Assembly: GCF_036370855.1 (NCBI RefSeq) | Contig: NC_088099.1 | Span: forward strand, 76,301,218 to 76,365,217 | Reading direction: 5' to 3' | DNA length: 64,000 nucleotides | Source: Dromaius novaehollandiae | Taxonomy: Eukaryota > Chordata > Aves > Casuariiformes > Dromaiidae | In this document: piece by piece, positions 21,480 to 33,400 of the stretch | Layout: each line of letters starts with the position of its first letter | Numbering within the stretch: position 1 is the first letter of the stretch | The notes under the pieces: model-generated | The model's database searches: none | What the model saw: the letters and a program-made list of their open reading frames with translations, nothing else | What the model was told of the DNA's origin: nothing | Made by a program: the position numbers and the translations under genes

Positions 21480-24400
21480 GTAATGATGAATCTTATTTAT
21501 TTTAACAATGTAATTTTGTCACCTCCTTGATAGCTGCTGGTAAAGGTGAATTAATGAATCAAATGATACAGTCTGCCCAACACAGGAGATTTTTGATTCT
21601 TTAACATTGATTTCTGTTTCTCAGTGTCTTGCAGCATAGAGCTACTGGTGGCAGTACCCACAGTCTATTATTAGTGTTGGTAGGTTTCTCAGCCAGTAGT
21701 GTAAGATTAGCTGCAGATCAGCAAGGACTATTTGTTGCCTCTCTGAAAGGTAATATGAGGCAGGCACTGTAAATCTTGTCATACAAACCATGCCTGACAT
21801 TCGTCTCTGTTATTTTTTTCACCATATTAGGTAGAAGTCTAAACAGCAAAAGTGTTTGTAGGCTCCCTGGAACACAGACTTTCCTTTAACACTAATTTTA
21901 AAATGTATAGTTTATTTTATTTGCAGTATTACCCAGGCTCTTTTTAATGCTGACAACTTTTTTTTTTTCATTATCTCAGTCTACAGCAGTAAATGTACAA
22001 ACTAAAGCTCAGAGCCACAAGCCCTTCACAACACCAATAGTCCTTATGCATGTTGTACTTTGGAAATGACTTAACACAGCATTAGTCTCCCAATCAAATT
22101 TGGCAAGCAAAACATATTTTATTTCATTAGCTTTATTCTAGGATGTCCTTTATTTTTATAAATGTTTGTATTTGAAGAGAAGTTTCATGAAATGACATTA
22201 TCTTGCCTACATCCATACAAATAGACAGTTATCTGTGTGACTATCGTGGGATCATGGGATTTTTTGCATGCTAGTGCTGCAAAATTCATTTGTTTAATGA
22301 TCTGATCCTGCGTTTGCTTTGTAGTTCTCCAAGAAGTCAATAGAAAGTGAGTGTTTAACCCTTTTCTGGAATCATAGTTTCTCCTTCAAACCAGTGAGTC
22401 CCCAAGGCTTCATTCAAATGAATGCTGTTCATCATTAAATATTCTTGGAATTATCAGCCCTTCTGAGCAATGCAATATGCCCTCATTGTCTAGTCTTAGA
22501 CCCTAATATTGCAACTGTTTGTACATATATAACATTACTTGCATGAATAGATCTGTGTTTTTTCACTGAGAATGTTTGCCAGTCTATTTAGCTGACAAGT
22601 TCTTAGGCATAACTTAGCTTTCTTAACTACTTCATTTGCTGGTACTGGGAGGAAATAACTAAAAAAAGAGAGTAAAAGCTGAAGGTAAAAATGTTACCTC
22701 TTTGACATTATGTTAGTAACATATGTAGTCAAATTCTGCCTCCCAGCTTTTCTGAATGACTTATTAGGGATGTTCAGGAGAAAGTACGGGTAGAATTTGG
22801 CCCGTTATTACAAGTTTTGCAAGCTGCACCATCCTGATAGAATGGAAAACAGGTGCTTTTGCTTTTTTCTTGTAAATCATTTCCCAGCTAAAGGAAATAA
22901 ATATTTCTGACTTCCCTGGTTATTAGCATAATGCCATTTCATTGTTTTGTCTCTTCCATAATGCTTGCAGTAGAGTCAGTGCTTTGAAAAATGTTTGTTC
23001 TTAAGAAAGTATTCATAACATAATGTCAGTTTTTCTCCTAGCAAGACCTGTGTTATCACTCTTTTTAAAATGTAGCAAAATATTGTGGAAATGGATTTAC
23101 AAACTATAAAGAATGACTATTGCTACTTGTAGTTATTCCTTACAAAAGGTGGCTTTCATGATGCATACTTTCTCTAATAATTACCTTCAGCAGGAGTTTC
23201 TGAACTCTGTGCTGGTTTTGCCAGACAAGAATGACCTGCATCCTGTTCCATACATTTAATTCTTAGGTAGTACTTTTCAGAAATGGAAGCAGCATTTAGG
23301 ATTTCTCTCTTCCTAGCTTCCCCTTCTATGATAGTTGAGAACCACATGAGAGAAAGAATGGCATCCGCTTTAACTTTCATCCCTTTCACATAGGAGATTG
23401 GAGAACCTTCTCCCTTATCTCATTTTCAAGGGGGAAACACAGAGGAAGAGCAATCTGCTGCTCCCCTTAGAAAACAACATTTAATATATTTCTGGTGGAT
23501 AATAATGGTGGATAATAATCACACTGCTCCATTAGAACTGGAGCATGTACAGGTACTCAGGCAAGTCTCTTTCATATGAGTGTAGTAATTTCTACACTAT
23601 TGACTTACACCAGCTTAAACATATTGTTGGAGTGCCAATACCTGCATGACTGAGGCTTGGCTGCAATGAGAAGTCTGTTAACAACTACTGAACCAATGTT
23701 GTGCACCTGTGCTCTTCACTAGATTTTACAATTCACTATAACCAAATTGTTTACTTGGTGGTTGTGAGTAAGAGCTCATCTGCTGCAAGATTTTTCTGAT
23801 GAACCAGGTGGGATATTATGATAGAGCCAATGACCTGTGTGGAGTCAATGCAGAATACTTATGTGGGTCATTGCATGTGAGTTTTAGTTTTGAACCTTTT
23901 GCCAGAACATCAGCATACAAGGAGAAAGGGAACACCAGTTAAATCCTAATGATTGTTTTAAAGTGGATATCAGTGATAGAGGGAGTAGGCAGATTAAAAA
24001 GGATTGTTGGCTAGAGGAGTTTGTCCCAGGAGACCTCAGCCATAATGAAAGGAGTTGACAATATCCTCCCATTCAATGGAGGTAAAATGATCATCCTTGA
24101 CCATAATGATTAGGGAAATCGAGATCATTCATTTCTAAAAGGCCATGTAGTTGAGGATAAGATTTGGACGCAGGCTGCTTTCCTCCCCAGGCTGATTGCA
24201 TGATTAAAAATGCCAGGTTACTTCAGACTTTCTAGAGAGGTCATTGACCCTGAAGTGCTATGTGCCCTAAGAGCATAGCAGGGAACACAAAGTACTTTAT
24301 AGGTTGTACAGGTCACTGTTCAGCTCTATTCAGGTTATTCTGAATAGCCAGCTGTGGGAACTGTCATTTCTCTGCAGTCAAAGAGCAGTTTAACTCTTTC

Positions 24401-27400
24401 TGACTAAATTATTCAGAAATTAAAGGAGATTTTTCTTTTAATCCTGAAAGAACTTGTTTCCTTTGTTTTTCAGCATGTTTTGCAAGCCCCTTTTTGAATG
24501 TGAGTGTACAGTCATCAGGAAGTCCCTGTTAGGTTACTGGGATTTTTTTTTTTTTTTTTGTAGTGTTACTATATATATATGCATCATAAACTAGTAAAAA
24601 ATACTTATGAAGGGACACATGCATTTATTGCATTACTGTTAGACATTTAAAACTAGCAGACAGTCACAGCGGACATGTCAGAAACTGAGTAAGGTTAGGG
24701 CTTGACTATAGTCTACAGCACAGTTTTCTTTTTCCCCCCTGTTCCACCACATGCATGGTGAGGCACTAATAGAAGAAGTCTTGCATTTGTGACTCATATT
24801 AAGTATAAAGAAATAAAAATAAAAGTGCGCTGTGGTATATCCTGACCACTGCCTTTCTGCAGCTTGAAGATGTATACTGTAAAAATGCTGAGATTGAGAC
24901 TGGGAAAATAATCTGAAAACAGCCACATTTGAAGTGAAAGTAAAATCAGGACTTAATGAGCTTAAGATATAAGGTTCCAAAAATGAATTCAAAAAGACCT
25001 GACATAAGAACACACCATCCTTTGGCAATGAGTTTTAATTATAGCTGTTCTGAGAAAAAACTGTGAGAGTAACTGTGAGCTGAAAGACAGCAAATACAAT
25101 GCATTCTATTTTAAAAAGACAGAGGAATTTATCTGAACAATTACCATTCATCTGATATCATTAGTACATAAGAATGATAGGCTTAGAATGGGTTATAGCA
25201 ATGTTCTGAAGAACAGAATCATTAGTGCCATGGAGTCAAATAGTTTACCAAGAACAAGTTTTACTAGGTAACTCATTTTTTATTATTTTTTTCTGTAGCA
25301 CAGAAAACATGATAGATCTTACTTTTTTTGAATTTTATGTATCTGACAGCTTACTTCATAACAAATATTCTGGATAAAGAGCAAACGACAATAGGCTATG
25401 CTGAAATGGGAAGTGAGAGATTCATGGCCGGTTTCTAAAAGGGACTGCTTTTAAGACCAGCTTCGTCAACCATAATATTTTCATTAATGATGTCGGCACA
25501 GAAAAAGATGGATGTTAATAAAATATGCTCAAAATGAAGAGCTGTCAGTCCAGAGAAAGAAATATAGACAAGAAAGTGAATCATTTTTAAAGCTGGAGTA
25601 ATGAAAATTTAAGTATACACTTTGGCAGATCCTGTACTTAGCAGAAACTCTTTTTGTTAGTATATCTTCTGATGGCTCATGGTGTGTAAAGCACAAAAAA
25701 ATGGTATATTAATTGCTCATATGCTGACTGAGAGTCCACTTGGTGTGGCTCTTAAATATGTGAAACACAGTCTTGCAAAGATATTGCCAGAAGTGACAGA
25801 GAGGTATCCAGTAACCTTGTACAAAACACTTTTTGGAATCCAGCTGAAATATGATGTACTGCTCTTATCATCCATGTTCAAGTAAGGTGAATTTAAACTG
25901 AATAGGTTTGGAAAAGGACTACCAAGATTATCAGAGGAATTGGAAACCCTGTCAAATGAGAGGAAACCAGGAGGGCTTAGTCTGAGTTAGTCCAGCAAAA
26001 GGAACTGAAAGGGGTTGCGGTTAGCATTTGTAAATACACACAGATGAAGAGAACCATAAAGAACATTGGCAAAAGACGAAATGAGTATAAACTGTCCATG
26101 AATTAATTCAGATCCTAGAGATATGCAGGTCTGGATAAAGCCTTCTGCTAGAACACATGAGCAGAGATAAACCTAAATTGCTATTAAAATGGAGTTTGAG
26201 AACTTAATGAAAAAAAGATGGCATAGCATGACTACCTATGACAGCAGAGCACTGGGCTCAGACACATGGGCCTCCACAGTGCAATGACACAGGGCCTTTG
26301 AACTCTCATGGTGTAAACATTATAAGATCTTTACAGATGAGAAGGTTAATTGACTTAGCTGAAATTACAAAGAATAAGAAAACCCAACAGTTGCATAAAA
26401 GAGTGTAGCCAGAGTTTTTTGTTTCTAGTGTCAAACTTAGCCTTTAAGTTCAAACGATTGAGTTGATCCCATGCTGGGCAGCTAACAGACAGACTGGCTG
26501 ACTGGCAAAGCCAGCTCTTAAAACTGGAGGCAGCCAAGAAGCTCATAAATTATCTGTGATTTTTTTTTTTTTTTAGGAAAAAAACAAATGCATTCAACCA
26601 GCAAGAGAAGAACTATAATTCCAGGGATGTGTTCACAAGGCAAGATGCTTGTAGTAGAGGAGAAAAGGGGGGGAAAAAGCAGCTGTTCAACCATTTTTGT
26701 ATTCCTAAAAAGAAATAGGTTGTTTATTTCACAGGACTGTGTTCATACCAGATTGTAAACTTGATTCTATGCCTTTTGATACACTATAACCAGACTCCCC
26801 AGACCTAGTCTTTTGTGATGATGCGAACAAGGGACAGGCAGTCATCCTCTCAGGGCTGCCACTGATTTTTCTTCACCTGTTAACAGAAACTGGTGAAAAG
26901 TATTGGATACAATTGTTGGGGGCTTTGCTTGTGTTTGGCCTGCAAGCCATTGGAATAGTATATCTACATAATGAGTCCCCATTTTTCATACCTCTTTCCC
27001 ATGTTCTTAGAGGCAGCTTGGAATGACTTATCTACAGAAGCTGTGGCTGGTCACTATGAGAACACATATATCTTCAGTGATATTCTTTATGCCTGAGCCC
27101 CAGAGTCAAGAATAATTGAGCTTGACTTTGATAATATGCAGTTAGGCTTTAAATTCTCAGCACTACTGCAGATACCTGAAATTGCTTTCTTGCACCAGGC
27201 ATTACAGGAATCCAGCTGATCAAAACAGCACAGATGCAGAAGTGAGAAACATCTGAAATCATTAATAGCAGTTTCAGAATTTGGGGTGGGAGACATTTTG
27301 CCAAGCAACAGATACCACTATCGTAGATGTTTGTACGTAAGCTGGCCTGTAGGTTGCCTTTAAGTGAGCAGAGAGAACCTTATGGATCCTGATTCACCTG

Positions 27401-30400
27401 ACCTATTGTAGACCTCTACTTTTGGATATGACGCCTATGTTGTAAGTACCCACTTCTCTCCATTGTGTTGAAAGGGAGTCTGGAAGTTAGTTCGTGTGGA
27501 AACATGGTGATTTGGGCAGATGAGTTCAGCAACTTGTGACAAATGTTTGGGCTTCTGGTGTACTTCATAGCACTGCCCTGTTCTAGCTAGCTTGCAAGAG
27601 CAGACATGATGAACGAATGAATGAATCAAAACAACTTTTTCTGTTTTAGCACATCTTGTGATTACTCTTTCTCGCCCACTCACAAAGGTTTAGTATCTAC
27701 AGATAAATTTGAAGTGACAAATTTCACTGGTTTCATTGCAAACCTGCAGATGGACCATAGTGCAGAACTATTTTCTAGGCTAACTCTGTAAAATAGTAAC
27801 AAAGTAAAGTAAGTGTGAAGCTTTCATCTTTGAAAGGACATGGAGAACAGGAGTGGTGCCTTAGGACTGGAAGAAGGCTAATGTCATTCCAGTCTTCAAA
27901 AAGGGCAAGAAGGAGGACCCAGGGAAATACAGACCAGTCAGCCTCACCTTCATCTATGGAAAAGTGATGGAGCAGCTCATGGATGCCATCTCTAATCATG
28001 TGAAGGATAAGAAGGTGATCAGGAGTAGTCAGCATGGATTCACCAAGGGGAAATCATGGTTAACCAATCTGATATCCTTCTATGATGGGATGACTAGCTG
28101 GGTAGGTGAGGGGAGAGCAGTGGATGTTGGCTACCTTGACTTCAGTAAGGCTTTTGACAGTCTCCCGTAAGAGCCTCATAGGCAAGCTCAGGAAGTGCGG
28201 GATAAATGAGCAGACAGTGAGGTGGACTGAGAACTGACTGAAAGGCAGAGCTCAGAGGGTTATGATCAGTAGTGCAAAGCCTAGCTGGAGGTCTGTAGTT
28301 AGTGGTGTCCCCCAAGGGTCAATACTGGGTCCAGTCCCATTCAACTTATTCATCAGTGACCTGGATGAAGGGACACAGTGCACCCCCAGCAAGTTTGCTG
28401 ATGATACAAAACTGGGAGAAGTGCCTGATACACCAGAGCTGCCATTCAGAGGCACCTTGGCAGGCTGGAGAGATGGGGAGAGGGTAACCTCCTGATGTTC
28501 GATAAAGGGAAGTGCAGAGTCATGCACCTAGGGAGAAATAACCCTCTGCACCAGTACAGGCTAGAGCCTAACCTGCTGGAAAGCAACTCTGCGGAGAAGG
28601 ACCTGGGAGTCCTTCTGGACAACAAGTTGACCGTGATCCAGCAATGTGCCCTTGTGGCCAAGAAGGCCAGTGGTTGCATTAGGAAGAGCACTGCCAGCAG
28701 GTGGAGGGAGGTGATCCTCCCCCGCTGCTCAGCCCTGGTGAGGCCACCTCTGGAGTACTATGTCCAGGTCTGGGCTCCCCAATACAGGAGAGACATGGAG
28801 CTACTGGAGCGAGCCCAGCAAAGGGGCTACTAAGATGCTGAAGGGCCTGGAGCATGTCTCATCTGAGGAAAGGCTGAGAGAGCTGGGACTCTTCAGCCTG
28901 GAGAAGATGGAGAATCTTATCAATGCGTATAAGTATCTGAAGGGAGAGTGTCAAGAGGATGGGGGCAGACTCATCTCAGCGATGCCCAGTAATAGGATGA
29001 GAGGCAAGGGGCACAAACTGAAACACAGAAAATTCTGTCTGAACATGAGGAAAAACTTCTTTACTGTGAGGATGACTGAGCACTGGAACAGGTTGCCCAG
29101 AGAGATTGTGGAGTCTCCTTCTTTGGCGATATTCAAAAACTGTCTGGACATGATCCTGGGCAATGTGCTCGAGCTGGCCCTGCTTGAGCAGGGGCATTGG
29201 ACTAGGTGATCTCTAAGGGTCCCTTCCAACTGCAGCCATTCTCTGTGATTCAGTTTTGCTCTGGAGCTGCAAGTAATCCTTTTTATTCAGCATGCCGTGC
29301 ACTGTAGCCAAGGGCTTCTCCAAATGTTGTGGTATAGCTGGATAATGCTTGCTCATTATCTGTAGCTTGCTGCAGTCAGTTAATGAGAATGAGATGGATT
29401 TCTTTATGGTCATTGCGTACTCTTGGTTAAATTTAGGAATTCCTGTCAGAATTTAAGGAAAAGGGATGTTCTGTTGGGCTTCACAAGAGTGAAATGAGAG
29501 GGACTGACTGTTCTGGCCACCCTGCTTTTTCATTATGTAAAAATGATTGCAAACACAAGCTGTTGCACTTGGCCATAAGCTCTTACATGCTGAAGTGTTT
29601 ATTCACTACCTACTTTACTTGATAAAAATCCCTTAGGTGCCCTTTTAAAATAATCCTATTTCTCTCCTATTTGAGCAGATTTTGGCTTGATGGAAGAGAT
29701 TTTGAAGTGACATATTTAGAGAAAAACGAAGGGAACACTTCAGATTTACAAAGCTTCACCCTTAACTGTTAGAACAGGAGTAAAAGTACTGAATGATTTG
29801 TAATTCATCAGCTGTTTGGGATTGATTTAGAAAGTGATTACAGGGAGATGTTTTACTGATTTATCTTGGATGCTGGTTTCCATAACAGATTATTCATTTA
29901 ATATGCAAATTTCTAGGATTTTTTTCTTAACACCACTTTGATACAGTTTCCTGCTTACACACTACCAGTCATTTGCATCACAGTTGTCATAGACACCACA
30001 GCATCAGCAAATCAAACACTGGGTGGCCTACTACCAGTTTGCTGTTTTGCACACTGTCTAAGAATTATCAAGTGTTTATGAATCCCATCTGTGGTCATGA
30101 TAATCATCACCTGCATATTCCCCTCACATATCCCAAGGCTGAAAGATCATCTGCCATGACCTTTGAACAGTGCAACACAATGACATCTGTCTCTCATCTC
30201 TACTTTTGGTGTAAGCAGTTTCTTTAGCAGCATTTTGATTCTTTGCTAATATATATGTATATGTGTTTATGTATGTATATGTATTTTTCAAGTAAATTTT
30301 ACACTTGAAGGTGCCATAATAATTATTTATTTGGATGTTTTGTTTAATTTTCTCTGCCATGGTTTTCTATATTTAAAAAATTTGTATTCTTTTAAAGTTT

Positions 30401-33400
30401 TAATTGAAATTAGATAATAATTGGGAGTTGATATTAATCTTTATTAAAGGGTTTCAGAATTATACTTTGAAGCTATTTGCAAAGAGAATGAGAAACTACT
30501 TTATAGAATTTCTAGCATATATTTACTTTACACATAAGACAATATCTTCTATTTTCTTCTCCCTGCCTACTCTACAAATTCAGTTCTCATCTCAAAGATG
30601 AGAAGAGAATGACTGTGAAGGCACAGTTATCATGTATTTTTACAGTATTTTTTCCCCCTGCAGTTTTCAATTATCTGAGCACTGACATCTCAAGATTCTC
30701 ACAATGTTGATTATGGGTATTCTCACTTTTAAAATTATTTATCTATTTTTATTTTTCTTTTGTGAGTTGAAGAACAGTCTGTATCTTGTGCTTTGTCCAA
30801 TTTATCTGGTGCATTAGCCTCCTTCTATAAACATCTTTTCATGAGAAAAATTCTACTGCTGTGGCTCCTTCCTTGAGCCCAGGAAAATGACAATAGTGCC
30901 CATAATCTTGTCAGCACCATCACATGTGGATGTAGAACAGCCAGAATTTTGGCAGCCAATGAAAAGCTTGCACTGAAAAAGGCTCATGTGAAGGACACAG
31001 ACTACAGTCCTTTGAAGAATTTTTAATTGTAAATTAAATTGAAATGGGAGCAGAAGGAGCAAATCACAATGATGCAGTCACATTTTTTAGGGAAAATGAC
31101 CCTAGTGTTAGAAATATTTGAGTTTGAATATTCATTGTCCCTAAAGCCCTCAGTTTAAATCAATGCAGTGGTGGCCTTCCTCCTCAAAGCTGAGGTTTAG
31201 TCATGTGTTTACTTTGTATTTTTCAGCCAGGCCCTTAAAATATGCCAGCTAGGCATACTTTAAAAGTTTAATACTCAAAAATTAGGAAAAGCCAAAGTTT
31301 GGTTTTAAAATGCATTCTTAGCATATTTACCGTGCCAACAGCAGTACCAAGCAGTCCTGAATTGTATGACTGCTGTATTACGACATTCTACCACTGGTTT
31401 TGTTTGTTAAAGTTGTTTCTTAAGCAACAGCTCTAACTAACCAAATTCCTTACAGCTCTGTGTTCTCTTTATTTCTCTTTCTGACCATCTGAACTCAAAA
31501 CAGACCCAAACTTTTCAAAGCAAAACAACTTTTGTTTCTCCTCCTCCAAAATAAGTCAGGAAATGAGTGATGCAAATGGTTAGTTTGGAGGTGGTGGTGG
31601 TTTTGTACCCCTGGGGGAAAAAAAAAAAAAAAAAAAAAAAGTGTAGCATACATGCTCATGTTCTCCATCTCCTTTTTTTTCTTACCCTAGAGTCCAGTGT
31701 CCAGATTTCCCTTACTATTTTAATCCCTTCAGTCCTTCCCCTGGTACTGCATAACCTGAAGTCTTTCTCCTTCCAGACCTCATTTCTTTCCACACACATG
31801 CCTTCTTCCAAAATATTTGCAGCTTCAGCAACATAACACCTAATTTACTTCTTCCCGAGCCCCTGTCCCCTTCCCCTTCATAATAACCTCACCCTCTTTG
31901 CAGAAGTCCTATCACTGGGAGAAAACATGCTATACAGTCCAGCTCTCCAAGCGAATTACAAGATCTGCTAGCATATTTGTTATGCATAATGTCAAGTGGG
32001 AAGGCAAATGGATGAGTCATAACACACCTAGTTCCTCAGCAGAGAGTGAGTTTGTTTGTGTCTAAGATCTCCAGCTCCGTTCTCAAATTGGTAGAAAAAG
32101 CATTCAAGTATTTTAGTAGAGGTTGAGCAGTAGTAAGACTCAAGAAGCTGGATAATGTGAGCATGTATGCTACATCTTTTTGTACAAAAAAAACAACACA
32201 ACCCCCCAGACCAGCCAGTTATCTCACTCATTTCCTGACCTTTTTCTGAAGGAGAAGAAAAAAAATGCAATTCCTTTGCCTTGAAAGGTTTGAGCCTATT
32301 TTGAGTTTGTTGTCTGCTGGACTAAGTTTTCAGGAGATTATGGCCATATCAGCATAACAGGAACAGCATGAGCACCCTCTTCAGGATGCTCCATCCAGGA
32401 GAAATCATGAAAGGGAAGGGGAACATTCAGCTGCCACAGTTTTGTTTCTATGTTTTTGGTTCTGGCAGGTGCATGCCTTTGTTTTTGCAGGTAGAGTAAA
32501 TAACCATTGTATTAACCAACATACAGACCACATGACTGCATAGCCTTCTTTCCTCAGGAAATCGGGATTAAAACAATCTGTTTGGCATGACTTTTTACTG
32601 TGAAATAATTTCCTGACCTCATTTTATTTGAACACTGACAAATTCAGCTAAGAGATCCTCCCTTCCCTCCAGTGAGGTAGTAGTGGCAGATATGAGCCTT
32701 TTCTGGCAAAATGCTCATGTAGAATTTTAAGTAAAAGTTTACAAGCAGTGCCACCCATTACTCTATTTCTAACCCTCCCACCAGCTGGGGCTGACCAGTC
32801 CTCCTATTTCCACTCCCACCTGCTTTCAAGCTAAGAGGAATGATGTCACCTGGTTTAGGGCTTTCTCCTGTGCAACTGAAATCAGAAGGTGGCTTGTCTT
32901 TGGTTTTAGTAAGACTATAAACAAGCTGGTAGCTATATGCTTCAACTCCATGAATTCCCCACCTAGTGCTAACAAGTATTGCCCTGGCTTTAGGAAGGAT
33001 GAGCTTCTATATTCTCGCCAACCCACTGGTATCTACTGACAGGAAGAAAATGTTTGGGGGAGATGGAGGGGGCAGAAAGGAAGTACATGAGGAAGGTCTC
33101 CTACTAAGACTACTCACTGTATTTTTATTACAGCGTACTAGCCAGGTTCACTAATATTTTCCACTTTGGTAACATCTTCCATCCAGGAATCTTGAGCGGA
33201 GATACAAACTTTTAAGCTAATTTTTAGCCTTACTGCATTTGTTTCTGCAAGATGTGTGCAGAAACCAAGGGAAAAGAGAAAATCAGAGATTTAGCAAAGA
33301 TCATAGAGTCTGTAGCAGAATGAAAAATGTTCCTCAAGACCTCCAGCTCTAATTTCTGAGTGTTGTCTAGAAGACCTTCATCTCATATGTGCTAGTTCAT

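Noticed and set aside
28495-29209. Open frames of 112 and 149 codons as genes
   Set aside because: They are pieces of the broken CR1 reverse-transcriptase frame.
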